64,000 nt of DNA from an uncultured Hyphomicrobiales bacterium. GTDB lineage: Bacteria > Pseudomonadota > Alphaproteobacteria > Rhizobiales > Ancalomicrobiaceae. Positions 8,545 to 17,393 of the stretch are shown here, piece after piece. Position 1 is the first letter of the stretch. Every line of letters begins with the position of its first letter. Position numbers and translations under genes: made by a program. The stretch covers positions 186,001 to 250,000 of the forward strand of contig CAIYYN010000008.1 of NCBI GenBank assembly GCA_903930435.1, given 5' to 3'. The notes under the pieces were generated by a model. The model did no database searches and was not told the origin of the DNA. It saw only the letters and a program-made list of their open reading frames with translations.

Positions 8545-9479
8545 GCGCCGCAGAACTCGCGAGGGTTGAGCGCCCGGCCATCATTTGCCTGGGCCACGCG
8601 GCGCTCGATCGCATTTATTCAATCAGACAGTTTCCAGCCACGCCGCAAAAACTGCGGGCCGTCTCCGCCGAAGAGGTCGGTGGCGGGATGGCGGCGAATG
8701 CATCAGTTGCGGCGGCGCGACTGGGGGCGGACGTCGCCTTTTGCAGTCGCGTCGGCGATGACCTCGCGGGAGAAGCCATCTCCGCAGAACTGGCCCGCGA
8801 GGGTGTCGATGTCTCGCAGGTTCGCCGTTTTGCAGGCGGGCAATCCTCGACGTCAGCGGTGATAGTCGACGGTTCCGGCGAACGGCTGCTCGTCAACCAT
8901 CGCGGCACAGGCTTGAGCGACGACGCGTCCTGGCTCGACGTCTCGGGGGTAAGTCAGGCACGCGCCGTCCTGGCCGATGTCCGCTGGCCACTGGGTGCGC
9001 TCAAGCTGTTCAGGGCAGCACGGGACGCAAACGTGCCAACTATCCTTGATGGGGATATCGGCGCAGGCGAGGCTCTCCCGGAATTGTTGGCCTTGGCGGA
9101 TTACGTCGTCTTTTCAGCACCGGGGCTGGCTGAATTTTCGACCGGCGACAGGGCGGAAGTATTGGCAGACGTGTTGCGCCTGGGTGCACGACATGCCGGT
9201 GTCACGCAAGGCGGCGAGGGGTATCTGTGGCTCGATCATGCGGGCAAGCACTACCAGCCGGCCTTTGACGTCAGCGTTGTCGATACCAGCGGTGCAGGCG
9301 ACGCCTTCCACGGCGGATTTGCGTGGGCCGTCGCGCAAGGCCTGCCAGACGAGGACTGCGTCCGCATCGCCCAGGCAACCGCCGCGCTGAAATGTCTTCA
9401 GCCGGGTAATCGAAGGGGTTTGCCGGATTTGGTGACGCTTGAGGCATTCCTCGCGGGAAGATCGGTCGCGTCAACCTGA
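8541..9479 (+). CDS. PfkB family carbohydrate kinase
   Basis: A ribokinase/PfkB-type kinase of about 312 residues that would phosphorylate a sugar, nucleoside or similar hydroxyl compound with ATP. The N-terminal signature is the glycine-rich GGGMAANASVAAARLGADV region. The C-terminal signature DTSGAGDAFHGGF holds the anion hole and catalytic Asp. I start at GTG 8541, whose TGA overlap with the MarR stop repeats the pattern of the upstream genes; an ATG at 8505 lies in the MarR gene without a ribosome site. It is the last gene of the plus-strand nicotinate operon and converges on ena with a 22-bp gap. A kinase has no obvious place in nicotinate breakdown, so its substrate is open. Confidence 0.85.
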   Translation: MSAAELARVERPAIICLGHAALDRIYSIRQFPATPQKLRAVSAEEVGGGMAANASVAAARLGADVAFCSRVGDDLAGEAISAELAREGVDVSQVRRFAGGQSSTSAVIVDGSGERLLVNHRGTGLSDDASWLDVSGVSQARAVLADVRWPLGALKLFRAARDANVPTILDGDIGAGEALPELLALADYVVFSAPGLAEFSTGDRAEVLADVLRLGARHAGVTQGGEGYLWLDHAGKHYQPAFDVSVVDTSGAGDAFHGGFAWAVAQGLPDEDCVRIAQATAALKCLQPGNRRGLPDLVTLEAFLAGRSVAST

Positions 9480-9501
9480 CTGCTTGCCGGACGCAATAAA
9501 A

Positions 9502-10698
9502 TTACCCACCGACCACCTCCGGCACTTTCTCGGCTGGCGGCGTATTGCGGCTGCGACCGGTGCGAACAATCCCGTCAATCACAGTCATGCCGATCCCCGG
9601 CAGATCGCCCAACTGGATCGAATGCAGGAAATCACGTCCCCCGGAATGCTGGGCCTTGTCCATGAAGACGAAATCGGCAACCCGACCGACTTCGATCAGC
9701 CCGCAATCGAGCGCCCGCATGCGGGCTGTGTTGCCGGTCGCGAAGCAGAAGGCGAGTTCGGCGGGGACGTCTCCGAGGCTCGACAACATCGACACCATGC
9801 GAATGATGCCGAGGGGCTGCACACCGGAGCCCGCCGGTCCGTCGGTGCCGAGGATCACGCGGTTCAACTCGTTCATTTCCCGCGCCGTGCGCAGCGTGAA
9901 AAGGGCTGACCGTTCATTGCCATTGTGAACCAGTTCGAGGCCACGCTTGCAGCCTTCGCAGATGCAGCGGATCTCGGCATCCGGCAAGGCCGTGTGACCG
10001 CCATTGATATGGCCGACGACATCGGTGTCGGCTTCAAGCACCACGTCAGCGCCGATCAGGCCGGAACCGGGGATCGAGGGGCCACCAGTATGGATCGTTG
10101 ACTGGATGCCATATTTGCGTGCCCAGGCAACCATCTGCTTTGCCGTAACACCATCCTTAACGCCACCAAGCCCGACTTCGCCGAGGAGCCGGACACCTGC
10201 ATCGGCCAAGTCCTTGAAATCCTGCTCCGTCATGCCGGGTTCGATGACCGGTGCGCCCGCGTGTATCTTGACGCCGCCAAAGCGGAAATTGTGAAAGGTT
10301 CGCTGCGCCGTAATCGCGTGTGCCTTGAGGCCGACGATATCGCGTGGTCTTCCGGGCTGATGCACTTCGCCGGCGGAGATCATGGTTGTCACGCCGCCGT
10401 GCAGGGTGGAATCGATCCAGCCCATCTGGTTTTGTCGTGGCGTCCAGTCCCCAGCAACCGGGTGAACATGGCTGTCAATCAGGCCGGGGGCCAATACTGT
10501 CCCATGGGCATCGATAACGGTCGTCGCATGGTCCGTGTCCAGATCAGCCCCGCGACCAATCGCAGCGATGCGGCCATTGATCGCAATGACCGTATCGGCA
10601 TCGAGGATCGGCTGCTCCATGGCTCCGGATAGCATCAGCCCGACATTACGGATCACAAGCTTCGTGGGGCCTGTCGCGACCGGGGCATCATGAGCCAT
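9502..10698 (-). CDS. ena: Enamidase, amidohydrolase family
   Basis: A 398-residue amidohydrolase. The E. barkeri enzyme is a Fe-Zn protein that opens the ring of 1,4,5,6-tetrahydro-6-oxonicotinate, giving ammonia and 2-formylglutarate. Here the metal site is visible as SHVHP (H77, H79), the GEVGLGG loop, HTGG, HINGGH and the terminal LGTDGPAG (catalytic Asp). No signal peptide is seen. The start at 10698 is preceded by AGGAG at proper spacing; an upstream in-frame Met at 10803 has no such site. It is transcribed away from the SDR gene at 10912 through a 213-bp divergent region with a perfect palindrome. The pairing with hnr on the other strand strongly supports the assignment. Confidence 0.85.
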   Translation of the reverse strand: MAHDAPVATGPTKLVIRNVGLMLSGAMEQPILDADTVIAINGRIAAIGRGADLDTDHATTVIDAHGTVLAPGLIDSHVHPVAGDWTPRQNQMGWIDSTLHGGVTTMISAGEVHQPGRPRDIVGLKAHAITAQRTFHNFRFGGVKIHAGAPVIEPGMTEQDFKDLADAGVRLLGEVGLGGVKDGVTAKQMVAWARKYGIQSTIHTGGPSIPGSGLIGADVVLEADTDVVGHINGGHTALPDAEIRCICEGCKRGLELVHNGNERSALFTLRTAREMNELNRVILGTDGPAGSGVQPLGIIRMVSMLSSLGDVPAELAFCFATGNTARMRALDCGLIEVGRVADFVFMDKAQHSGGRDFLHSIQLGDLPGIGMTVIDGIVRTGRSRNTPPAEKVPEVVGG

Positions 10699-10759
10699 CG
10701 AACATCTCCTGGATAATGGGATAAGGCGCGCAGCGGGGATGTCCCGAGCAGCCAGCCCA

Positions 10760-10771
10760 TTCGTATACGAA
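10760..10771. promoter_or_regulatory. Perfect 12-bp palindrome TTCGTATACGAA, candidate operator
   Basis: This palindrome lies in the divergent region between ena (start 10698, minus) and the SDR gene (start 10912, plus), 62 bp upstream of ena and 140 bp upstream of the SDR. Its form (GTATAC core with TTC/GAA arms) is typical of operators for dimeric regulators, including GntR-type proteins. No second full copy was noticed in the nicotinate cluster. The regulator is unknown; the MarR protein at 8110 is one candidate. Confidence 0.45.
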
Positions 10772-10911
10772 CGATACCCCAAGGCCATGTCGATGCAAGC
10801 CAATTTGTCTCATCAACCGGCTTGCGAAGCGTTGCCTTGTACCAAGCCTTGGCCTAGGTTCGGGGCCAATCACAATCGGTCAATTGAAACGGATCATTCA
10901 GAGGAAACGAC

Positions 10912-11685
10912 ATGGCATTCCCCACAAAGGTAGCCCTCATCACAGGCGCAGCGCGCGGCATCGGCAAAGCGGCGACGCGCGCGTTTCTCGATGAAGGCTG
11001 GGCGGTCGCGCTGCTCGATATCGACGCTGATACGCTCGATGCCACAATGGAAGAACTCGGCAGCCAGGAACGCACGCTGCGGCTCCATGCGGATATTTCC
11101 AACCCGGACCAGATCAAATCTGCCTTTGCCGAACTGGAAGCGAAGTTTGGTCGACTGGATGCGCTCGTCAACAATGCGGGCATCGCCATCTTCAAGCCAA
11201 TCCTTGAGACAACGCTAGAGGACTGGAACCGTGTCCTCGCCGTCAATCTGACGGGACCATTCCTGATGACCCAGATCGCAGCGCCATTGCTCAGCAAGAC
11301 ACGCGGCGCAGTCGTCAATATCGCCTCGATTTCCGCGCTCAGGGCGTCCACACTCCGCGTCGCCTACGGAACCTCGAAGGCGGGGATCGCACATCTGACC
11401 AAGCAGCAGGCCGTCGAGCTCTCCGAGCTTGGTATTCGGGTGAATGCAGTTGCGCCCGGACCAGTCGATACGGCGATGGCGAAGGCGGTTCACACACCAG
11501 CCATCCGCGCCGATTACCACGATACCGTGCCGCTTGGACGCTACGGGCTGGAATCCGAACTGGCTGACGCGATCTTCTTCCTCTGCTCAGAACGCGCGAC
11601 CTATATCACCGGCCAGATCCTCGCCGTTGATGGCGGGTTCGAAGCCACCGGTATCGGCCTGCCGACCCTGCGCCGGGGCGGCTGA
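10912..11685 (+). CDS. SDR family oxidoreductase
   Basis: A 257-residue classical short-chain dehydrogenase. It has the cofactor motif TGAARGIGKAATRAF near the N-terminus, NNAG at about residue 86, the catalytic Ser in IASISALRAS, and the YGTSKAG (Tyr-x-x-x-Lys) motif. A terminal ILAVDGGFEATG is typical of 3-oxoacyl-ACP-reductase-like members. The start ATG is preceded by AGAGGAAA. It is divergent from ena and may share its operator. In E. barkeri 2-formylglutarate is reduced by a 3-hydroxyisobutyrate-dehydrogenase-type enzyme; no such gene is in this cluster, so this SDR is a candidate replacement. That assignment is inference. Confidence 0.85.
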   Translation: MAFPTKVALITGAARGIGKAATRAFLDEGWAVALLDIDADTLDATMEELGSQERTLRLHADISNPDQIKSAFAELEAKFGRLDALVNNAGIAIFKPILETTLEDWNRVLAVNLTGPFLMTQIAAPLLSKTRGAVVNIASISALRASTLRVAYGTSKAGIAHLTKQQAVELSELGIRVNAVAPGPVDTAMAKAVHTPAIRADYHDTVPLGRYGLESELADAIFFLCSERATYITGQILAVDGGFEATGIGLPTLRRGG

Positions 11686-11688
11686 CCC

Positions 11689-12687
11689 TCACTGTTCAGC
11701 TGCGAAACAGGCCACGCTATGATCCGCGTGGCCGCTCATCTCCGGTCGCCGTTGACTGCACAGGTCAAAGGCGACCGGGCAGCGCGGATGAAACACGCAG
11801 CCAGACGGCGGCGCAAATGGCGACGGCATCTCGCCCTTCAACACGATCCGCTCCTTGACATGGCGCGGATTGGCGACTGGCGTCGCTGACATCAGGGCAC
11901 GCGTATAGGGATGCAGCGGCTTGCTGAAGACCTCTTCCGACGAGCCATATTCCGCGACACGTCCGAGATACATGACGAGGACCCGGTCTGCGATGTGGCG
12001 GACAACCGAGAGATCATGGCTGATGAACACATAGGCCAGTTGGAACTCGGTTTGCAGATCCGCGATCAGATTGAGGATCTGCGCCCGAACAGACACATCG
12101 AGCGCTGAAACGGGCTCGTCGAGCACAAGGATTTTCGGTCGTAACATCAAAGCGCGGGCAATCGCGATGCGCTGGCGTTGTCCGCCTGAGAACATGTGCG
12201 GATAGCGGTCCGCATGCTCTTTCCGCAAGCCAACCCGCTCCAGCATGGCAAGCGCGGCGGCACGGCGCTCGTCTGCGGGCGTCGAGGTGTTGACGAGCAG
12301 CGGTTCTTCCAGCGCGGCACCGATGGTCTGGCGCGGATTGAGGGAGCCATAGGGGTTCTGGAACACCATCTGAACGGCCGAGCGCAGCGACTTCTTGTGC
12401 GTTCCGCCTGTCGACACATCGACGCCATCAATTCGCAGATGCCCATCAGTCGGCGTCTCGATCAAGGTCAGCATCCGGGCCAGCGTCGATTTGCCAGACC
12501 CGGATTCCCCAACGATAGCTAGGGTTTCGCCGGCGTTCAGCTCAAAGGAAATCCCGGCGACAGCCTTCACCTCAGCCGCCGCGCCGAACATGCCACGCGA
12601 AACAAGGTAAGTGCGATGCAGGTCACGGGCTTCGAGGAGCGGGACCTGCGTATCGGTGGCGCGGATCATTTCGGCAGCCATGGTCAT
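11689..12687 (-). CDS. Dipeptide/oligopeptide-type ABC transporter ATP-binding protein (DppF-like)
   Basis: The second ATPase subunit of the importer, about 332 residues. It has a Walker A ([10 protein letters not shown]), signature (FSGGQRQRIAIARAL), Walker B (ILVLDEPVSALD), and the C-terminal cysteine-bearing peptide-transporter domain (GCVFHPRCPVAFDLC) that marks the OppF/DppF group and may bind an Fe-S cluster. I start at ATG 12687, which overlaps the stop of the DppD-like gene as TGATG; an in-frame extension to 12861 lies wholly within that gene. It is the last gene of the five-gene minus-strand operon and converges on the SDR with a 3-bp gap. The substrate cannot be read; peptides, or small acids linked to the neighbouring pathway, are both possible. 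Confidence 0.9.
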   Translation of the reverse strand: MTMAAEMIRATDTQVPLLEARDLHRTYLVSRGMFGAAAEVKAVAGISFELNAGETLAIVGESGSGKSTLARMLTLIETPTDGHLRIDGVDVSTGGTHKKSLRSAVQMVFQNPYGSLNPRQTIGAALEEPLLVNTSTPADERRAAALAMLERVGLRKEHADRYPHMFSGGQRQRIAIARALMLRPKILVLDEPVSALDVSVRAQILNLIADLQTEFQLAYVFISHDLSVVRHIADRVLVMYLGRVAEYGSSEEVFSKPLHPYTRALMSATPVANPRHVKERIVLKGEMPSPFAPPSGCVFHPRCPVAFDLCSQRRPEMSGHADHSVACFAAEQ

Positions 12688-13688
12688 CAAACGGCCTCCA
12701 GCTGGTGATTGAGGACCGGTGTGGCTTGACCGCCAACCAGCGGCGCATGGCACAAGGCCCGCCCAAGCGTCATCGATGCCTTGACCGGTTTCACCGATTG
12801 GCAGATGTCGAGGGCATGGGCGCAGCGCGGGGCAAAGAGGCAACCATTCGGTCGATCCCATTGTCCGGGAACAACACCGGGAATGGAGGGGAGCCGCGCC
12901 TCGGTTGCCCGTTCAGGCAAGGCTGCCAGCAGCGCCGAGGTATAGGGGTGATGCGGATCATCGAACAGGTCGAGCGTGGACGCCTCTTCCACCTGTTGCC
13001 CGGCATATTGCACGATGACCCGTTCTGACGTTTCCGCGACAACGCCCATGTCATGGGTGATCAGCACAAGCGCCATGCCTGTCTCGCGTCCAAGCCGTGT
13101 CAGGAGGTCGAGGATCTGGGCCTGAATGGTAACGTCTAGCGCCGTCGTTGGCTCGTCGGCAATGAGGAGTTTTGGATTGCAAGCAATCGCCATGGCGATC
13201 ATGACGCGCTGGCTCATGCCGCCGGAGAGTTGATGCGGGAAGGCGTTCAGTCGCTTTTCCGGCTCAGGGATGCCAACCTGATCAAGCAGTTCGATGGTCC
13301 GCGCCTTCCGTGCTGCACGACCTAGCCCCATATGCGTTGCCAGCGTCTCGCCAATCTGGAAACCGACGGTAAAGCAAGGATTGAGCGACGACATCGGCTC
13401 CTGAAAGATCATCGCCATCTGCTTGCCGACGATCTGACGACGTTGATGCGGTGTGATGTTCTGGAGGTCTATCCCGTCGAAGGCCAGCCGATCCGCCGTC
13501 ACATGGGCGGTCGGCGGCAGCAGTCCCATCACTGCCAGCATCGCGACGGATTTACCCGATCCGCTTTCGCCAACGATTGACACAATCTCGCGCGGATCAA
13601 CCGAGAGCGACACGGAATCGACGGCCCGGAAGCGTCCGCCGCGCGTCTCGAACTCGACGGTCAGATTGGAAATCTCAAGCAACGCCAT
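12687..13688 (-). CDS. Dipeptide/oligopeptide-type ABC transporter ATP-binding protein (DppD-like)
   Basis: The first ATPase subunit, about 333 residues. Visible are Walker A ([10 protein letters not shown]), signature ([15 protein letters not shown]), Walker B ([12 protein letters not shown]), the H-loop (ITHDMG) and the C-terminal [15 protein letters not shown] motif of the DppD/OppD group. I chose ATG 13688 because a GAAGGG ribosome site precedes it; an in-frame TTG at 13703 would cover that site. It follows the DppC-like permease by 32 bp and overlaps the DppF-like gene by one base of its stop, so the two ATPases are likely co-translated. Confidence 0.9.
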   Translation of the reverse strand: MALLEISNLTVEFETRGGRFRAVDSVSLSVDPREIVSIVGESGSGKSVAMLAVMGLLPPTAHVTADRLAFDGIDLQNITPHQRRQIVGKQMAMIFQEPMSSLNPCFTVGFQIGETLATHMGLGRAARKARTIELLDQVGIPEPEKRLNAFPHQLSGGMSQRVMIAMAIACNPKLLIADEPTTALDVTIQAQILDLLTRLGRETGMALVLITHDMGVVAETSERVIVQYAGQQVEEASTLDLFDDPHHPYTSALLAALPERATEARLPSIPGVVPGQWDRPNGCLFAPRCAHALDICQSVKPVKASMTLGRALCHAPLVGGQATPVLNHQLEAV

Positions 13689-13720
13689 GGGCGAACCCTT
13701 CAAACAGGTCTATCATCGGC

Positions 13721-14626
13721 TCACCCGCGCTTCAGCTTGGGATCAAGTGCGTCACGCAGTCCATCGCCCATGATGTTGACGGCGACGACCGTGACGAGGA
13801 TGGCGAGGCCGGGCAGGGTGACGATCCACGGATTGGAGCGGATGAACTCGCGATTATCCGCCAGCATCGCACCCCATTCCGGGATCGGCGGTTGCGCACC
13901 AAGTCCAAGGAACCCGAGCGCGGCCGCTTCCAGGATTGCGTCAGACACACCAAGCGCGGCCTGGACGATGAGCGGGGCGAGACAATTGGGTAACACAGTG
14001 ATGAACATCAATCGGAAGGTGCCGACACCAATCACGCGCGCCGCTGTCACATAATCCTTGCCGATTTCGGACATGGCAGAGCCGCGCACCAGTCGCACAT
14101 AGCGCGGCATGTAAACGACGGTCACCGCGATAATCGTGTTTTCGAGGCTCGGCCCGAGAATGGCGACAACGAGAATTGCCAGAACTAGCGATGGAATGGC
14201 GATGATCAGGTCCATGATCCGCATGATGATCATGTCCACCACGCCACCTGCGAAGGTCGCGACCAGCCCCAATATCACACCAATCACGATGGACACGCTC
14301 ATCACCATCAAGCCGATGAACAGCGATATTCGTGCGCCATAAATCAGCCGCGACAAGGCATCACGACCAAGCGCGTCGGTGCCTAGCGGGAACGACCAAT
14401 TGCCACCCGCTTCCCAAACCGGCGGCAATTTGGTGAAATTGCGGAATTGCTCGATTGGCGAATGGGGAGCAACAAACGGCGCAAAGATGGCCATCAAGGC
14501 AATCACGCCAACAAACACCAGGCCGATGACCGCGCCGCGATTTTCCGAGAACGATGCCCAGAAATCCGCCAATTGGCCAGGTCGCTTCGGTGCTGTTGCC
14601 GCTACGGCTTCTGTTTCAGCGACCAT
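13721..14626 (-). CDS. Dipeptide/oligopeptide-type ABC transporter permease (DppC-like)
   Basis: An inner-membrane permease of about 301 residues with an N-terminal cytoplasmic tail, a first membrane segment (AVIGLVFVGVIALMAIFAPF), a periplasmic loop, and five more segments. The EAA coupling motif is seen as EAAALGFLGLGAQPPIPEWG, typical of the DppC/OppC group. ATG 14626 has GAGG upstream; the in-frame extension to 14665 lacks support. The start lies 11 bp inside the end of the DppB-like gene, indicating coupled translation of the two permeases. Confidence 0.9.
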   Translation of the reverse strand: MVAETEAVAATAPKRPGQLADFWASFSENRGAVIGLVFVGVIALMAIFAPFVAPHSPIEQFRNFTKLPPVWEAGGNWSFPLGTDALGRDALSRLIYGARISLFIGLMVMSVSIVIGVILGLVATFAGGVVDMIIMRIMDLIIAIPSLVLAILVVAILGPSLENTIIAVTVVYMPRYVRLVRGSAMSEIGKDYVTAARVIGVGTFRLMFITVLPNCLAPLIVQAALGVSDAILEAAALGFLGLGAQPPIPEWGAMLADNREFIRSNPWIVTLPGLAILVTVVAVNIMGDGLRDALDPKLKRG

Positions 14627-15629
14627 GACGAAGCCTCGGATTGATGGCACCATACAGCACATCAACCAGCAGGTTGATGACGATGACGAATGAGGAAATC
14701 AGCATGATGCCGCCTTGCAGCGAGGGATAGTCGCGTTCATTGATGCTCTCGATCAGCCATGTGCCGATGCCCGGCCAGGAAAAGATGGTCTCGGTCAGCA
14801 CTGCACCAGCCAGCAAGGACCCGATCGCCAGACCAATCGACGTGACCACCGGGATCAAAGCATTTCGTAGCGCATGGAGGCCAACAACACGCAGCGGCGA
14901 CATCCCTTTGGCGCGGGCAGTGCGGACATAGTCTTCAGACAGGACTTCCAGCATTGAGGATCGCGTGATGCGGGCAATGACAGCCAGAGGCACGGTGCCG
15001 AGCACAATGGTCGGCAAGATCAGGTGTTGCGCAGCGTCCCAGACGGCACCCTCCTGACCTGACCACCACGCGTCAAACAGCATGAAGCCCGTTGGCGTAT
15101 CGAAGTAGAATTTGATCGGATCGATCCGGCCGGAAATCGGCGTCAGATTGAGCCATTCCGAGAAAAACATGATGAGCAATAGACCCCACCAGAAAATCGG
15201 CATCGAATAGCCGATCACCGATATGCCCATCACGCCGTGATCGAGCACATTGCCGCGCCGGACGGCTGCCAGCACACCCGCTGGTATGCCAAGCAGGATC
15301 GCGAACATCATGGCGCAAAAGGCGAGTTCAAGCGTTGCTGGAAACAGCGAGAAGAATTCGGTGGCGACAGGCCCGGACGTGCGCAGCGACGTCCCGAAAT
15401 TGCCATGCGCCAATTGCCAGAGGTATTGAAAATACTGGACGATGACAGGCTGATCGAGCCCCATTTCGTGCCGAAGCATCGCCAATCGCTCGGGCGAAAT
15501 GCCGTGCTCTCCGGCCCGCACTTCCACGGGGTCGCCAGGTACAAGACGGATCGCAACGAAGGTCACCAGCGTCAAAGCCAGGAATGTCGGGATCGTCAGC
15601 AAGAGGCGACGCAAGATGAATTTGATCAT
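14616..15629 (-). CDS. Dipeptide/oligopeptide-type ABC transporter permease (DppB-like)
   Basis: A 337-residue inner-membrane permease. It starts with MIKFILRRLLLTIPTFL, the usual first membrane helix of DppB/OppB proteins, then VRLVPGDPVEV-like sequence, and a long periplasmic loop with predicted helices around SGRIDPIKF. The C-terminal half has the coupling motif region (RTARAKGMSPLRVVGLHALRNAL), which is highly characteristic of the family. It is separated by 162 bp from the substrate-binding-protein gene; that gap holds a hairpin (15759-15784) that would lower expression of the membrane parts relative to the binding protein. Confidence 0.9.
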   Translation of the reverse strand: MIKFILRRLLLTIPTFLALTLVTFVAIRLVPGDPVEVRAGEHGISPERLAMLRHEMGLDQPVIVQYFQYLWQLAHGNFGTSLRTSGPVATEFFSLFPATLELAFCAMMFAILLGIPAGVLAAVRRGNVLDHGVMGISVIGYSMPIFWWGLLLIMFFSEWLNLTPISGRIDPIKFYFDTPTGFMLFDAWWSGQEGAVWDAAQHLILPTIVLGTVPLAVIARITRSSMLEVLSEDYVRTARAKGMSPLRVVGLHALRNALIPVVTSIGLAIGSLLAGAVLTETIFSWPGIGTWLIESINERDYPSLQGGIMLISSFVIVINLLVDVLYGAINPRLRHGR

Positions 15630-15758
15630 TGAGTGACCCGACTAAACGGAACGCGGAACGCACCATTCTGGTTCAGTGGAGGTTCGAAGCGAACAGAACA
15701 ACTCTATTACGCCCGCCCCGAAGTGCATTTACAGGTGCGTCTTTTCACGTGAAGAAGA

Positions 15759-15784
15759 GAGCGGGCACCCTGAGATGCCCGCTC
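15759..15784 (-). terminator. Intra-operon hairpin after the binding-protein gene
   Basis: A 9-bp perfect inverted repeat (GAGCGGGCA / TGCCCGCTC) with an 8-base loop lies between the stop of the substrate-binding protein and the DppB-like gene. On the minus strand it is followed by a pyrimidine-rich but not pure-T stretch, so it is more likely an attenuator or RNA 3'-end stabiliser than a full terminator. Such hairpins commonly keep binding proteins in excess over permeases. Confidence 0.55.
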
Positions 15785-15791
15785 CTGATGC

Positions 15792-17393
15792 TTACTTCAG
15801 ATCGACATTGTAGAAGTAATGCGATCCGAGCGGCGAGATCTTGTAACCCTCGACGCTCTTGCGGATCGGCTCATAGACGACTGAATGCGCGATGGTCATC
15901 ATCAATGCATCATTGTGCATGATCACCTGCATCTCCTTGTAGATCTTGGCGCGTTCGGCCTGATCGGAGAGACCGCGAGCCTTCACAAGGTCAGCATTGA
16001 ATGCGTCATCGCAGTATTTGGCGAGGTTCTGGCTCGCCGGCTTCTTCTCGGCGTTACAACCGAACAGGAAGAAGAAGTTGTCGGGATCACCGTTATCGCC
16101 TGTCCAGCCGAGTTGACCGGTCATCGACTCGCCTGCCTGCATGCGCTTGCGGTATTCACCCCATTCGTAGGACTTCAGCGTCGCGTTTACACCAACCTTG
16201 GCAAGATCCGACTGCATGAGTTCAGCGATCCGCTTTGCGTTCGGGTTATAGGGACGCTGTACCGGCATCCACCAGAGATCGATCTCCAGCGGCAATGTGA
16301 TCCCTGATTTGGCCAGCAATTCCTTGGCCTTGGCAGGATCATAAGCATAATCGGTGACGTCGTCGTTGTAACCCCACATGATCGGCGGGATCAGGTTTTT
16401 GGCAGCCTGGCCAGCACCTTGGTAGACTTCCTTGATGATGGTCGGCTTGTCGACCGCCTGGATGAGAGCCTGACGTACCTCAAGCTTGTCCAGTGGTGGC
16501 TTGGTCGTGTTGAATGCCCAGTAAGCGATGTTCAGGCCAGGCGCATGCAGCAGGTTGATGTCTGCATTCTTACCCAGTTCCGCCAGATCTGCCGGACGCG
16601 GGGCGATCATGATCTGGCATTCGTTCTTCTCGATCTTGGCAAGGCGAACCGTCGGATCGGGTGTGATCGCGTAAACGAGATCGTCGATCTTGGCCTTGCC
16701 ACGCCAGTACTCGGGGAACGCCTTGAAGCGGATCACGGCGTCCTTCTGATAGGCGACGAAGGAGAACGGTCCGGTGCCGACCGGGATCTGATCGAATTGC
16801 TCAGGTTTTCCGGCCTTGAGCAGGAAGTCAGCGTATTCCGCCGACTGGATCGACATGAAGTCCATCGCCAGATTGGCAAGGATCGGCGCATTCGGCGACT
16901 TCAGCTTCATCACAACCGTGTAATCGTCCGTCTTGGTGACGGAGTCCAGGCTGGCCGGCATGTCCATGTCCGAGAAGTAGTCGAACTTGCCGCCGGAAAT
17001 CTTGTGATACGGATTGTCATCCTTCCACTGCCGATTAAAGGAAAACAGCACGTCATCAGCGTTGAAATCGCGGGTCGGCTTGAAGCCATTGACGCCGCCG
17101 TGGAATTTAACGCCCTTGCGCAGGTGGAAGGTGAAGGTCAATCCATCCGGCGACACATCCCAGCTCTGGGCGAGACCCGGCTCGGTCTCGGTGGTGCCTG
17201 GCTTGAATTCAGTCAATTGATCAAAAACCGGGCGCGCGGCATCAAACGACGTTCCCGTCGTGTTGAGGGCTGGCGTGAAGTTTTCGGGGCTACCTTCCGA
17301 GCAATACACAAGCGTCTTGGCGCCCGCAGCTGTAGAAGCGAGCAGGGCGGCGGCGAAAAGCGCCACGGCACCTGTCTGGATAAACGACTTCAT
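15792..17393 (-). CDS. Peptide-type ABC transporter substrate-binding protein (family 5)
   Basis: A periplasmic binding protein of about 533 residues and the first gene of the importer operon. It has a signal peptide (MKSFIQTGAVALFAAALL, cleavage near ASTAAGA-KTL), followed by YCSEGSPENFTPALNTTG, a typical start for DppA-like proteins. The SBP family 5 pattern (FTFHLRKGVKFH, NADDVLFSFNRQ) is clear. ATG 17393 is preceded by GAGGAG; an upstream in-frame Met at 17480 has no site. DppA-like members bind dipeptides, haem or other small molecules, so the substrate is not certain. The promoter should lie in the 260 bp upstream, before the terminator at 17653-17686. Confidence 0.9.
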   Translation of the reverse strand: MKSFIQTGAVALFAAALLASTAAGAKTLVYCSEGSPENFTPALNTTGTSFDAARPVFDQLTEFKPGTTETEPGLAQSWDVSPDGLTFTFHLRKGVKFHGGVNGFKPTRDFNADDVLFSFNRQWKDDNPYHKISGGKFDYFSDMDMPASLDSVTKTDDYTVVMKLKSPNAPILANLAMDFMSIQSAEYADFLLKAGKPEQFDQIPVGTGPFSFVAYQKDAVIRFKAFPEYWRGKAKIDDLVYAITPDPTVRLAKIEKNECQIMIAPRPADLAELGKNADINLLHAPGLNIAYWAFNTTKPPLDKLEVRQALIQAVDKPTIIKEVYQGAGQAAKNLIPPIMWGYNDDVTDYAYDPAKAKELLAKSGITLPLEIDLWWMPVQRPYNPNAKRIAELMQSDLAKVGVNATLKSYEWGEYRKRMQAGESMTGQLGWTGDNGDPDNFFFLFGCNAEKKPASQNLAKYCDDAFNADLVKARGLSDQAERAKIYKEMQVIMHNDALMMTIAHSVVYEPIRKSVEGYKISPLGSHYFYNVDLK

